A stretch of DNA of 64,000 nucleotides from Steroidobacteraceae bacterium (GTDB taxonomy: Bacteria > Pseudomonadota > Gammaproteobacteria > Steroidobacterales > Steroidobacteraceae), in assembly GCA_025451845.1 (NCBI GenBank), contig JANWJS010000027.1, positions 62,001 to 126,000 on the forward strand, written 5' to 3'. Below the pieces are notes generated by a model. That model saw nothing but the letters and a program-made list of their open reading frames with translations, made no database searches and was not told where the DNA came from. Position 1 is the stretch's first letter. Each line of letters starts with the position of its first letter. The position numbers and the translations under genes were made by a program. Below are positions 47,054 to 57,611 of this stretch, one piece after another.

Positions 47054-47073
47054 CGGCTTCATGACGTCGCCTC

Positions 47074-48087
47074 CTATAACTTCTTCTCGATGTGGCCGCC
47101 GAAGCCGAGCCGCATGGCGGAGAGCAGCTTGTCGGCGAACTCCGAGCGCCCGCGCGACTCGAAGCGCGAGTAAAGTGCAGCGGAGAGCACGTGCGCCGGG
47201 ACGCCAACCTCGACCGCCGCCTGGACCGTCCAGCGGCCTTCGCCTGAGTCCGACACACGCCCGCCGAAGCGGCCGAGCGCGGGGTCGGCGGCCAGCGCCT
47301 CGGCCGTCAGATCGAGCAGCCGCGAGGAAATGATGCTGCCGTGGCGCCAGACCTCCGAGATCGCGCCGATGTCGAGCCGGTATTGGAACAGGCGCGGGTT
47401 GGAAAGCGGCGAAGTCTCGGCGTCTGCCTCCTCCTGCCGCAGGCCGGCGTCGGCATGTTGGAGGACGTTCAGGCCCTCGGCATACGCTGCCATGAGGCCG
47501 TACTCGATGCCGTTGTGCACCATCTTGACGAAGTGCCCGGCGCCGTTCGGCCCGCAGTGCAGATATCCCATCTCGGCCATGGCTCGGGCTGCGCTCTTGC
47601 CAGCCATGCTCTCCGCGCGGCGGCCTCCTGGAGAGAGCGTCGCAAAAATCGGCTCCAGTGTGCTGAACACGGCCGGCTCGGCGCCGATCATCAGACAGTA
47701 GCCCTGCTCGAGGCCGAGCACGCCGCCGCTGGTGCCCGCATCGACGTAGTGCAACCCCGCCGGACGCAGCTCCTGCGCCCGGCGGATGTCGTCCTGATAG
47801 TGGGAATTGCCGCCGTCAATCAGGATGTCGCCGGAGGCGAGCAGCGGCTGCAGCTCCGCAATGACGCTATCGACCAGTGCCGCAGGCACCATGATCCACA
47901 CCGCGCGCGGAGGAGTGAGGGCGCGGACGAGCTCCGCAAGCGAGTGGGCGCCGATGGCCCCGTCGGTCACGACCGACTGCACTGCCTCTCGCGACCTATC
48001 GTAGGCAACACAGGCGTGGCCGCCCTTGATGAGCCGGCGCACCATGTTGGCGCCCATGCGCCCGAGCCCCACCATGCCTATTCGCAT
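47074..48087 (-). CDS. gnd: 6-phosphogluconate dehydrogenase, short (GndA/YqeC-like) type
   Basis: A 337-residue decarboxylating dehydrogenase, much shorter than the ~468-residue E. coli enzyme. The Rossmann motif VGLGRMG is at residues 6-12, the substrate motif [20 protein letters not shown] in the middle, and [17 protein letters not shown] in the helical domain. Short types often prefer NAD over NADP (family knowledge). It makes ribulose-5-phosphate after Zwf and Pgl. Confidence 0.93.
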   Translation of the reverse strand: MRIGMVGLGRMGANMVRRLIKGGHACVAYDRSREAVQSVVTDGAIGAHSLAELVRALTPPRAVWIMVPAALVDSVIAELQPLLASGDILIDGGNSHYQDDIRRAQELRPAGLHYVDAGTSGGVLGLEQGYCLMIGAEPAVFSTLEPIFATLSPGGRRAESMAGKSAARAMAEMGYLHCGPNGAGHFVKMVHNGIEYGLMAAYAEGLNVLQHADAGLRQEEADAETSPLSNPRLFQYRLDIGAISEVWRHGSIISSRLLDLTAEALAADPALGRFGGRVSDSGEGRWTVQAAVEVGVPAHVLSAALYSRFESRGRSEFADKLLSAMRLGFGGHIEKKL

Positions 48088-48110
48088 ACGAACCTCCGAA
48101 ATAGTGTATT

Positions 48111-48210
48111 GGCGCCCAGTCGCCCGCGGCGTTTTGCGCGGCCAGCCATCTTACTCCTTCGACCCCGCGGCCCGGGGAGCGGACCCGGGCCGCTTGATGA
48201 CTTGCTTTCC
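48111..48210 (-). repeat. Type R dispersed repeat, copy 5 (gnd/murA gap)
   Basis: On the minus strand AAGCAAG, then hairpin I with a 10-bp stem (GCGGCCCGGG to CCCGGGCCGC), a degraded middle, GGCTGGCCGCGCAAAA and a poorly preserved hairpin II ending GGGCGCC. It separates murA from gnd, which share the strand. Confidence 0.7.
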
Positions 48211-48227
48211 CACTGGCGAAGCTAACG

Positions 48228-49723
<1,496 letters not shown>

Positions 49724-49747
49724 CCGTCGGATATTATCACCCCCTTC
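49724..49747. promoter_or_regulatory. 24-bp divergent gap with a two-way -10-like core
   Basis: The only DNA between the ibaG and kdsD start codons. It contains TATTAT on the plus strand (49732-49737) and GATAAT on the minus strand over the same bases. Each -10-like hexamer ends about 9-10 nt before a start codon, so both mRNAs could be leaderless or nearly so. No -35 of consensus type is seen. Confidence 0.45.
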
Positions 49748-50740
49748 ATGAGCTCCGCCGCCATCCCAGCCGATACCAGCAGCCTCCTGGCGACCGCGCG
49801 CCGGGCCCTGGCCATTGAGGCGCAGGCCGTCGAGGCGCTGCTTGCCCGGCTCGATGACCGCTTTGCCGACGCCTGCCGGGTCTGCCTGCAATGCCAGGGC
49901 CGGATCGTCGTCACCGGCATGGGCAAATCGGGCCACATCGCGCACAAAGTCGCGGCGACGCTCGCGAGCACTGGCTCTCCGGCCTTCTTCCTGCACCCTG
50001 CGGAAGCCAGCCACGGCGACCTGGGCATGATCACCCGCGGGGACGCCGTGCTCGCGCTGTCGAACTCCGGCGAGACTCCCGAGCTGCTGCTGCTGTTGCC
50101 GCATCTGAAGCGTCTCGCAGTGCCGCTGATCGTGATGGCCGGGAAGACGGATTCGACTCTCGGCCGGGCCGCTACGGTGGCAATCGATGTCAGCGTGCCG
50201 GAAGAAGCCTGCCCTCTCAACCTGGCGCCTACCGCGAGCACGACTGCAACACTCGCGATGGGTGATGCGCTTGCAGTCGCCGTGCTCGAGGCGCGCGGAT
50301 TCACCAAGCAGGACTTCGCCCGCTCGCACCCCGGCGGATCGCTGGGGCGGCAGCTGCTGCTGCACGTCGAGCAGCTCATGCGCACCGGGGAGGCGTTGCC
50401 TCGCGTCGGCCCGAAAACGCGGCTTGGCGACGGATTGGTCGAAATGTCCCGCAAGGGTCTCGGAATGACCGTCATCGTGGATGACGGCAACAGGATTCTC
50501 GGGGTGTTCACCGACGGCGACCTGCGCCGCGCGCTCGATCGTCAGGTCGATGTCCACGGCGCCGTGATGAGCGAGGTCATGACCTCGCCATGCAGAAGCA
50601 TGGGCCCGCAGGATCTTGCGGCCGAAGCGGTCCACCTGATGGAGGTGCATCGCATCACCGCGCTGCCGGTCGCTGACGAGCAGGGTCGCCTCATCGGCGC
50701 GCTCAACGTACACGATCTTCTTCGCGCCGGCGTCATGTGA
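49748..50740 (+). CDS. kdsD: Arabinose-5-phosphate isomerase
   Basis: A 330-residue enzyme converting ribulose-5-phosphate to arabinose-5-phosphate for Kdo. A SIS domain (about 45-185, with VVTGMGKSGHIAHKVAAT) is followed by two CBS domains (about 205-325). There is no obvious ribosome-binding site before the ATG. The stop overlaps the kdsC GTG (GTGA). Confidence 0.95.
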   Translation: MSSAAIPADTSSLLATARRALAIEAQAVEALLARLDDRFADACRVCLQCQGRIVVTGMGKSGHIAHKVAATLASTGSPAFFLHPAEASHGDLGMITRGDAVLALSNSGETPELLLLLPHLKRLAVPLIVMAGKTDSTLGRAATVAIDVSVPEEACPLNLAPTASTTATLAMGDALAVAVLEARGFTKQDFARSHPGGSLGRQLLLHVEQLMRTGEALPRVGPKTRLGDGLVEMSRKGLGMTVIVDDGNRILGVFTDGDLRRALDRQVDVHGAVMSEVMTSPCRSMGPQDLAAEAVHLMEVHRITALPVADEQGRLIGALNVHDLLRAGVM

Positions 50741-51261
50741 GCGCCGCGACCGCGAGCCACCGGATCGATGCCGCCGCTCGAGTGCGCCTCCTGGTGCTCG
50801 ATGTCGATGGCGTGTTGACGGACGGGCGTCTGTACTACGGAGCGCGTGGCGAGGCGCTGAAAGTCTTCCACGTACGCGACGGGCTGGGACTGAAGCTGCT
50901 CGCCGCCGCCGGCGTCACGGTGGCCGTGATCTCGGGACGCCGCTCCAGCATGACCGGCAGGCGGTGCCGGGAGCTCGGCGTGCGGCAGCTGTTGCAGGGG
51001 GTCGAGGACAAGGTCGCCGCCTTTCACCGGCTGCGCGGACGGCTCGGGATGTCCTCCAGCGTATGCGCATGCGTTGGCGATGATTTGCCCGATGTTCCTC
51101 TCATGCGCGAAGTAGGACTCTCCTTTGCCGTTGCGGATGCCCATCCGCAGGCACGTGACGCAGCGCATGTGATCACCCGGCTTCCCGGTGGGCAGGGAGC
51201 AGTCCGCGAGGTTTGCGACTATCTGTTGGAGGCGCGCCGGCAAGTCGCGGCGATCACGTGA
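50737..51261 (+). CDS. kdsC: Kdo-8-phosphate phosphatase
   Basis: A 174-residue C0-type HAD phosphatase that forms tetramers. The nucleophile motif LDVDGVLTDG (Asp22, Asp24) and GDDLPDVPLM are present. It begins with GTG overlapping the kdsD stop and ends overlapping the lptC GTG. Typical length. Confidence 0.96.
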   Translation: MSAATASHRIDAAARVRLLVLDVDGVLTDGRLYYGARGEALKVFHVRDGLGLKLLAAAGVTVAVISGRRSSMTGRRCRELGVRQLLQGVEDKVAAFHRLRGRLGMSSSVCACVGDDLPDVPLMREVGLSFAVADAHPQARDAAHVITRLPGGQGAVREVCDYLLEARRQVAAIT

Positions 51262-51812
51262 TATACCGCCTCTTCGCCGTTCTGACCATCATCGCGGTGA
51301 TCGTCGCTTCGCTCCTCCTCTCTGGCCAGCAGGGCGCGACTACCGCAGCGACCACAGTGCAGAGGAATGAGTGGGATGAGGGATACTCGGCGCAGGACGC
51401 GCGACTCGTCGAGACGGGCATCAACGGCCTGCCCCTCTACACCCTGAATGCCGCGACCATCCGGCAATTGCCGAACGAGGGCCAGGTACAGCTCACGCAG
51501 GTGCAGTTGAGCTTTCGCGACCCGGACGGCAACCCATGGTCCGCCACCGCCGATCGGGGCGAGCTGGAGCAGGACAACGGGCAGGTGACGCTGTCGGGCA
51601 ATGTCCACGTCTCGGGCATGCTCGCCGCTTCGTCAGCCCTGATAACCGCTCCTGCGTTGTCGGTAGACATCCGCGGCGGCATCGTGAGCACGAATGACCC
51701 GGTACAGATGATCTGGGCCGGGCGGCAGCTGAGCGCAACCGGACTCATCGCCAATTTGAAGGGCGCGCGCGTCCATTTAGAATCCGCCGTACATGGCACC
51801 TTCTCGAAGTAG
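51258..51812 (+). CDS. lptC: LPS export protein LptC
   Basis: A 184-residue bitopic protein. A membrane helix at about residues 5-23 is followed by a periplasmic beta-jellyroll of the LptC/OstA type. It passes LPS from LptB2FG to LptA. The start is a GTG overlapping the kdsC stop (GTGA). The 3' end overlaps lptA by 20 nt. Confidence 0.92.
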   Translation: MIYRLFAVLTIIAVIVASLLLSGQQGATTAATTVQRNEWDEGYSAQDARLVETGINGLPLYTLNAATIRQLPNEGQVQLTQVQLSFRDPDGNPWSATADRGELEQDNGQVTLSGNVHVSGMLAASSALITAPALSVDIRGGIVSTNDPVQMIWAGRQLSATGLIANLKGARVHLESAVHGTFSK

Positions 51813-52563
51813 TCTCTGGCTGCTCTGTCTCGCGCTCGCGCCCCTCCTGGCGCTCGCCGACGCTGCTGCCGATACCACGACTGCCCGGCACGCGAGCCCC
51901 GCAGCGGCGCATTCGCTGCTCATCAATCCGCAGCAGCCCTACCACTTCGACGCTGCCTCCTGCGACACGAATTACAAGACTCAGGCCACTGTGTGCAAGA
52001 GCGTCATCCTCTCCCAGGGGAGCACCAAAGTTCGCGCCGATCAGGCCCAGTTCATCTGCATGAACTGTCAGGACAGCCATTGGAAGTTGCAAGGCAACGT
52101 GCGGATCGATGCGCAGCCGCGCGGCGATCTGCGCTCGGATCAGGCGACCCTGGAAGTTCGTGACAACCGCATCGTACGCGCGACGGTGATCGGCAACCCT
52201 GCTGAATTCGAGCAGCAGCGCGCCGACGACCTCGGCATGGAAAAAGGCCACGCGGATCAGATCGTGTACGACGTTGGCGAGGGCACGGTGCTCCTCACCA
52301 ACGACGCCTGGATCTCGGACGGACGCGACGAAATGAGCGCGCCATCGATCGCCTACAGCATCCGCGAGCAGAAGGTCTTGGCGACCTCCGGGGGCGCCAG
52401 CCAAGGCGTGCACATCACCATCACGCCGCAATCCGTGCCGAAACAAGGCTCGCCGCCACCGAGCAAGGGCGCCGCGGGGCCGCGGGCCTCGAGCCCGCCG
52501 GCGCAGACGCATCCCTCCGGGCCCAAGGGCGCGGCCACCCCACCGCCCCAGGGCCCTCCATGA
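51793..52563 (+). CDS. lptA: LPS periplasmic bridge protein LptA with extra cysteines
   Basis: A 256-residue OstA-like protein. A signal peptide (about 1-26) is followed by the jellyroll domain (about 40-210; [20 protein letters not shown] matches the family core). A Pro/Ala/Ser/Lys-rich tail (212-256) follows. The mature domain has four cysteines (57, 68, 89, 92), including CMNC, unlike E. coli LptA. It overlaps lptC and the lptB start (ATGA). Confidence 0.92.
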   Translation: MAPSRSSLWLLCLALAPLLALADAAADTTTARHASPAAAHSLLINPQQPYHFDAASCDTNYKTQATVCKSVILSQGSTKVRADQAQFICMNCQDSHWKLQGNVRIDAQPRGDLRSDQATLEVRDNRIVRATVIGNPAEFEQQRADDLGMEKGHADQIVYDVGEGTVLLTNDAWISDGRDEMSAPSIAYSIREQKVLATSGGASQGVHITITPQSVPKQGSPPPSKGAAGPRASSPPAQTHPSGPKGAATPPPQGPP

Positions 52564-53285
52564 CGGCCTTGCGCGCGAACGGGCTCGAGAAGAGCTACAA
52601 ATCCCGTCAGGTGGTCCGCAATCTCAGCCTCGAAGTCTCGAACGGTGAGGTCGTGGGGCTCCTCGGGCCCAATGGCGCCGGCAAGACGACCGCTTTCTAC
52701 ATGATCGTCGGGCTCGTACCGTGCGATGCCGGACGGATTCATCTGGGCGACACGGACCTGACGCTCTTGCCGATGCACCGGCGCGCGCAGCTCGGGCTCG
52801 GGTACCTGCCGCAGGAAGCGTCCGTTTTCCGCAAGCTGTCCGTGGAAGATAACGTGCTCGCCATCCTCGAGACACGGCGCGATCTCGAGCGCGCAGCGCG
52901 CGAGCAACGGCTGGAGGAGCTGCTCGAGGAGCTGCGCATCGGACACGTGCGCCGCAGCCTCGGGCTGTCGCTCTCGGGCGGCGAGCGGCGGCGCGTGGAG
53001 ATCGCCCGCGCTCTCGCCGCCGAACCACGCTTCATGCTGCTCGATGAGCCTTTCGCTGGCGTCGATCCGCTCTCGGTGCTCGATATCCAGCGCATCATTC
53101 GCGAGCTCACCAGCCGCGGCATCGGGGTTCTGATTACCGACCATAATGTGCGCGAGACGCTCGGGGTCTGCGGGCGGGCTTACATCGTCAATCAGGGCAC
53201 GGTGATCGCTCAAGGAACTGCGGAAGAAATCCTTGCCAACCCCCAAGTACGTGAGGTGTACTTGGGCGAGTCGTTCCGGCTCTGA
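52560..53285 (+). CDS. lptB: LPS export ABC ATPase LptB
   Basis: A 241-residue ABC ATPase powering LPS extraction. Walker [10 protein letters not shown] (36-44), signature LSGGE (138-142) and Walker B with Asp162-Glu163 are intact. Full length. It overlaps lptA by ATGA. The LptF/LptG permeases are not in the window. Confidence 0.97.
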   Translation: MTALRANGLEKSYKSRQVVRNLSLEVSNGEVVGLLGPNGAGKTTAFYMIVGLVPCDAGRIHLGDTDLTLLPMHRRAQLGLGYLPQEASVFRKLSVEDNVLAILETRRDLERAAREQRLEELLEELRIGHVRRSLGLSLSGGERRRVEIARALAAEPRFMLLDEPFAGVDPLSVLDIQRIIRELTSRGIGVLITDHNVRETLGVCGRAYIVNQGTVIAQGTAEEILANPQVREVYLGESFRL

Positions 53286-53358
53286 AGGACTCTTCTGATA
53301 AACTAGTGCAAGATCAGAGACTTACCCTAGAAAGGCTTAACGCCACTCCCGTGCCAGC

Positions 53359-54813
53359 ATGCTGAAACCCTCCCTGCAGCTCAAGCTGGGTCAGCAACTG
53401 ACGATGACCCCGCAGCTGCAGCAGGCGATCCGGCTCCTGCAACTGCCTGCCCTCGAGCTGCAAGCGCACATCCGCGAGCTCCTCGAGACCAACGTCATGC
53501 TCGAGCCGGTAGACGACGGCCATGAGGAAGGTCTCGACACCACCACCCTGGAGCATCTGGAGCACCCGGCAACCGCGGAGCCGGCCGAAACTCCGGAGAG
53601 TCCGCGCGAGAACGCGGTCGAGGTGCTGGACGAGGGCTGGGGTGAGCACAGCACCGGTCCTGCCGAAACTCCCTGGAGCGGCGATGACGATGATCGCCAG
53701 CAGGAATTCGCCGACTCGGCGGGTCAATCGCTGCAGGAATATCTTCTCTGGCAGCTCGAGCTCGTGAAGCTGGATCCGCGCGAGCTCGCCATCGCGCGCG
53801 CCATCGTCGATGCCATCAGTGACGACGGCTATTTGACGGAGCCGGTGCAGGAGATTGCCAGCACCCTGCGGCCCGAGATCCAGTGCGAGCCCGCCGAGGT
53901 CGAGGCTGCGCTCGCCGGCGTCCAGGCCCTGGACCCACCGGGGGTCGGTGCGCGCTCCGTCGGCGAATGCATCGAGCTGCAGCTGCGCCAGCTCGACCCG
54001 GCGATCCCGGGGTTGAATGCAGCGATCGAGATCGCCCGCCATCATTTGGAGCGTATCGCGGGCCGGGAACTCGCGGTTGTGAAGCGGGAGCTGCGGGCGA
54101 GCGATGAGGAGCTCGCGTGCGCGCTCGCGCTGGTGCGCTCCTGCCATCCGCGCCCCGGCGCGACGGTGAGCGCGGGCTCGGCCGAGTACGTCGTCCCCGA
54201 TGTGTTCGTGCGGCGGACCGATCACGGTTGGGCGGTGGAGATCAATTCGGCCACGCTGCCGCGGGTCCGCCTCAATCAAAGCTATGCGAGCCTCATCGGA
54301 CGCAACTCGAGCCATCCCACCATGCGCGCGCAGCTGCAGGAAGCGCGTTGGCTGTTGAAGAGCCTGGAGATCCGGCACGAGACGCTGATCAAGGTCGCCC
54401 GCTCCATCGTCGAGCGCCAGAGCGCATTCCTCGAGCACGGCGAGGAGCACATGCGGCCGATGATTCTCAAGGACATCGCGGAAGCGATCGGCATGCACGA
54501 GTCGACCATTTCCCGCGTCACCTCCGGCAAGTACATGCACACCCCGCGGGGCGTGTTCGAGCTACGCTATTTCTTCTCGAGCCATGTCGAGGGCGCCGAC
54601 GGGTCGGGAACCTCTTCGATCGCGATTCGCGCCAAGATCAAAAAGCTCGTCAAGGAGGAAGGGGCGGAATCACCGCTGAGCGACGGCCGCATCGCCGAGA
54701 TTCTCTCGGCGGAAGGCATTCCGGTCGCACGCCGCACCGTCGCGAAATACCGCGAGGCGATGGGCATTCCCCCCTCCAACGAGCGCCGGCGCGCGGGCCT
54801 GGGTCAGATGTGA
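53359..54813 (+). CDS. rpoN: RNA polymerase sigma-54 factor
   Basis: A 484-residue sigma-54. The Gln/Leu-rich region I (QLTMTPQLQQAIRLLQLP, 18-35), an acidic linker region II (about 50-115), the core-binding region and the C-terminal RpoN box ARRTVAKYRE (457-466) that reads the -24 element are all present. It works with AAA+ enhancer-binding activators, none of which are seen here. Follows lptB after 73 nt. Confidence 0.97.
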   Translation: MLKPSLQLKLGQQLTMTPQLQQAIRLLQLPALELQAHIRELLETNVMLEPVDDGHEEGLDTTTLEHLEHPATAEPAETPESPRENAVEVLDEGWGEHSTGPAETPWSGDDDDRQQEFADSAGQSLQEYLLWQLELVKLDPRELAIARAIVDAISDDGYLTEPVQEIASTLRPEIQCEPAEVEAALAGVQALDPPGVGARSVGECIELQLRQLDPAIPGLNAAIEIARHHLERIAGRELAVVKRELRASDEELACALALVRSCHPRPGATVSAGSAEYVVPDVFVRRTDHGWAVEINSATLPRVRLNQSYASLIGRNSSHPTMRAQLQEARWLLKSLEIRHETLIKVARSIVERQSAFLEHGEEHMRPMILKDIAEAIGMHESTISRVTSGKYMHTPRGVFELRYFFSSHVEGADGSGTSSIAIRAKIKKLVKEEGAESPLSDGRIAEILSAEGIPVARRTVAKYREAMGIPPSNERRRAGLGQM

Positions 54814-54864
54814 CAGATGTGAATCGAGATGATGTCAGCTACAACACGTGAGAAGGAGACGGCT

Positions 54865-55182
54865 ATGCAGCTCAACGTCACTGGCCACCACGTCGAGGTT
54901 ACCCCCTCCCTGCGAGGCTACGTGGAGAAAAAACTCGAGCGCATCGGACGGCACTTCGTGCAGGTCATCGACGTGCATTGCGTCCTGACGGTGGAGAAAC
55001 TGCGACAGAAGGCCGAAGCGACTCTGCACGTGAGCGGCAATTCGATTCACGCGGATGCGACCGAGGAGAGCATGTACGCCGCCATCGACCTCCTGGCCGA
55101 CAAGCTCGACCGGTGCATCAAGAAGCACAAGGAGAAGCTGACGGACCATCATGCCGTCGAGGGTCGGGCGCTGCGCGCCTGA
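54865..55182 (+). CDS. hpf: Ribosome hibernation promoting factor
   Basis: A 105-residue short-type HPF/YfiA protein with beta-alpha-beta-beta-beta-alpha fold. GHHVEVTPSLRGYVEKKLER at the start and KLDRCIKKHKEKLTDHH near the end are typical. A strong ribosome-binding site (AGAAGGAGA) precedes the ATG at 54865. It stabilises inactive ribosome dimers in stationary phase. Located after rpoN as usual. Confidence 0.94.
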   Translation: MQLNVTGHHVEVTPSLRGYVEKKLERIGRHFVQVIDVHCVLTVEKLRQKAEATLHVSGNSIHADATEESMYAAIDLLADKLDRCIKKHKEKLTDHHAVEGRALRA

Positions 55183-55224
55183 CGCCTCGCCCCAACAGCA
55201 GGCCAGGCCGGTGCCGGTGCCATC

Positions 55225-56085
55225 GTGCGCCTCGTAGTCCTGAGCGGCCTGTCGGGCTCCGGCAAGAGCGTCGCTCTGCACATGCTGGAGGACCTGGGCT
55301 TCTATTGCATCGACAACATCCCGGCGGCGCTCCTCAAGCCCTTCATCTCCCACGCCGTGCGCAACCCGGAGCGCACGTATGACCGCGCGGCGGTCGGGCT
55401 CGATGCGCGCAACACTGCGGCGGAGATCGCCACCGTCCCACAACTCACCGACGAGCTGCGCCGCAGTGGGATCGAATGCGAAGTCATCTTCCTGACCGCG
55501 ACGGATGAGGAGCTGCTACGGCGCTTCGCCGAGACGCGGCGCAAGCACCCGATGAGCCGTCACGACATCGACCTGCGCACCGCGATCGCACGGGAACGGC
55601 AGCTCCTCGAGCCCATCGTCTATGCCGCGGACCTGGTCATCGACACCTCCCGACTGGGCGTGCACGCGCTGCGGGATCTCATCAAGCTGCGCGTTGCGGA
55701 GCCGCATGCGGGGCGGCTGTCGCTCACCTTCGAGTCGTTCGGGTTCAAGCACGGCATCCCCGGCGATGCCGATTTCGTGTTCGACGCCCGCTCTCTTCCC
55801 AACCCCTACTGGGAGCCGGCCTTACGCGGCCTCACGGGACGCGACGCCGAAGTCATCCGCTTCCTGGAGGGGCAGACCCACGTGGCCGCGCTGATTGCGG
55901 ACATTGCACAGTTCATCCGCGGGCGGATCCCCGAGTACGTCGCGAGCAACCGCGGCTATCTCACCGTGGCGGTCGGCTGCACCGGCGGGCAGCATCGCTC
56001 CGTCTACATCGTCGATCAGCTGGTGGCACAGTTCCGCGGGGAATTCCCCACGGTGAGCTCCCGTCACACGATTTTGAACCAGTAA
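55225..56085 (+). CDS. rapZ: RNase adapter RapZ (P-loop protein)
   Basis: A 286-residue RapZ/YvcJ. Walker A GLSGSGKS (8-15), a DVD-like switch region (GFYCIDNIP) and the C-terminal GCTGGQHRSVYIVDQL RNA/ligand-binding signature are present. In E. coli it brings GlmZ to RNase E and so tunes GlmS. It starts with GTG 42 nt after hpf. The ptsN gene usually found between hpf and rapZ is absent. Confidence 0.95.
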   Translation: MRLVVLSGLSGSGKSVALHMLEDLGFYCIDNIPAALLKPFISHAVRNPERTYDRAAVGLDARNTAAEIATVPQLTDELRRSGIECEVIFLTATDEELLRRFAETRRKHPMSRHDIDLRTAIARERQLLEPIVYAADLVIDTSRLGVHALRDLIKLRVAEPHAGRLSLTFESFGFKHGIPGDADFVFDARSLPNPYWEPALRGLTGRDAEVIRFLEGQTHVAALIADIAQFIRGRIPEYVASNRGYLTVAVGCTGGQHRSVYIVDQLVAQFRGEFPTVSSRHTILNQ

Positions 56086-56105
56086 GCAGTGCTACGAAGT
56101 CCGTC

Positions 56106-56210
56106 CGAAAGCAAATCACAAAGCGGCCCAGGGCCGCTCCCTGGGCCGCGGGATGAATCCCTGTCACAGGGCTGGCCGCACAAAGCGGCAGGATGCCGAC
56201 TTTGCGCCAA
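56106..56210 (+). repeat. Type R dispersed repeat, copy 6 (rapZ/patatin gap)
   Basis: The best full copy. Hairpin I is a perfect 11-bp stem at 56123-56149 (GCGGCCCAGGG, loop CCGCT, CCCTGGGCCGC). A GGATGAATCC and GTCACAGGGCTGGCCGC link follows. Hairpin II has arms CAAAG and CTTTG and a GGC-AGGAT-GCC top. It ends 6 nt from the patatin gene's stop codon. Confidence 0.9.
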
Positions 56211-56215
56211 TAAAC

Positions 56216-57421
56216 CTAGGTCGCCTGCGCGACGCCGGCCGCGGTCATCAGGGGCGGCAGGCGCTCGCCGTTCATGAAGGCCACCAATGCCACCCTTGCC
56301 TCCATGGCATCGCGATAGCCGAGCTCGATGAGCGCCCGGGTATAGCTCGCCTCGAACATCAAATAGCTCGCGAGCTGGTAGCCCGACACGTCGCGCCCAC
56401 CAATGACGCGCAGCAGCACCCGCAGGCTTCGGGGCATGTCGTTCGTATACCGTCCGGCGATCTCGCGCGGATCAACGCTCGGGGCCAGCATCAGGGTATC
56501 CACATGCCTCAGACCCGGTGCGGCGGACGGAGCTTCCTGCATGAGTTGGTTGATACGCTCGATCTGCTCCAGATCGCCGTAGACCTGGTCGGTGAACAAA
56601 GTGTCGATCATGTAGCCGAGCACTTCACCGGGAGTCGGCATGCTGCGGCTGGTGCCGCTGCCGGCGCCCACGCCTGCCGCCTGCCGCGCCCGCACGCCGA
56701 GGATCAGCAGGCGGTCGGCACCCAGATGGATCGCGGGGCTCAGCGGATTCAGCTGCCGCATGGCGCCGTCGCCGAAGTATTCCCGGCCGATGCACATCGG
56801 CGGGAAGAGCAGCGGGATCGCGGCGCTCGCCATCAGATGATCGAGCGTCAGCTCCGTGCGCCGGCCGACGCGCTGCGAGCGGGTCCACTCGGGAATCGAC
56901 TCGCGCCCGTCGAAGAAGGCGACCGACTGCCCGGAGGCATAGCTGGTTGCGCACAGCGCGAAGCCATGCAGATGGCCCCGCATGATGCTGCGGTGAATGC
57001 TCGCGCAGTCCAAGTTCATCCCCAGAAGCTGCCGCAGCGGGCTGTTGTCGAGCAGTGCCTTGGGAGGCGAGAGCACCAGCCCGCCCGAAATCAGCGCGAG
57101 CAGCCAGTGCGTGCCCGAGCGCAGCATGTGCGCCGGATCCACGTGGAAGACCTGACCGGTGCGGAAGTTGGCCCAGACGCGCTCGAGTCCCGCCACCGCG
57201 CGGCGCCAGCGATGCGCCTCCGCTGCGAGGACGCAGGCGGCCACCGCGCCGGCAGAAGTGCCGACGATGACCCGGAAGGGATTACGGGCGCGCGGCAGGA
57301 GCTCGGTCAGCGCGAGAAGCACGCCTACCTGGTAGGCGGAGCGTGCGCCGCCGCCGGTCAGGACCAGGCCGACGGTCGGTCTTGCCGGTGGTTTTCTCGC
57401 GAGTGCGACGGGCGCGTCCAT
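56216..57421 (-). CDS. Patatin-like phospholipase
   Basis: A 401-residue patatin-fold hydrolase with a Ser-Asp dyad. The oxyanion hole is TGGGARSAYQVG (22-33), the nucleophile motif GTSAG (54-58, Ser56) and the DGA motif at 218-220. There is no signal peptide or transmembrane helix. A C-terminal ~130-residue extension is likely helical. Substrate unknown; relatives act on phospholipids or lysophospholipids. It is convergent with rapZ and flanked on both sides by type R repeats in the same orientation. Confidence 0.88.
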   Translation of the reverse strand: MDAPVALARKPPARPTVGLVLTGGGARSAYQVGVLLALTELLPRARNPFRVIVGTSAGAVAACVLAAEAHRWRRAVAGLERVWANFRTGQVFHVDPAHMLRSGTHWLLALISGGLVLSPPKALLDNSPLRQLLGMNLDCASIHRSIMRGHLHGFALCATSYASGQSVAFFDGRESIPEWTRSQRVGRRTELTLDHLMASAAIPLLFPPMCIGREYFGDGAMRQLNPLSPAIHLGADRLLILGVRARQAAGVGAGSGTSRSMPTPGEVLGYMIDTLFTDQVYGDLEQIERINQLMQEAPSAAPGLRHVDTLMLAPSVDPREIAGRYTNDMPRSLRVLLRVIGGRDVSGYQLASYLMFEASYTRALIELGYRDAMEARVALVAFMNGERLPPLMTAAGVAQAT

Positions 57422-57506
57422 CGGTAAACGCCATGGTGGCTCCTGCCTAGATTACAACGGTCACCCCCGTCCCGCCCCAGCTCGCGGCCGATTGTGCTTA
57501 CCACAG

Positions 57507-57606
57507 CTCGAAAGCACACCCTAAAGCGCGGCCCAGGGCCGCTCCATGGGCCGCGGAAGAATCCCGTCACGGCATGGGCCGCGCAACGAAGCCGACTTTG
57601 CGCCAA
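57507..57606 (+). repeat. Type R dispersed repeat, copy 7 (patatin/pyk gap)
   Basis: Nearly the same as copy 6: AAGCGCGGCCCAGGGCCGCT, then a GGGCCGCGGAAGAATCC link, GTCACGGCATGGGCCGCG and CGACTTTGCGCCAA. The top of hairpin II is shortened. It ends 5 nt from the pyk stop codon. Confidence 0.88.
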
Positions 57607-57611
57607 GGAAA

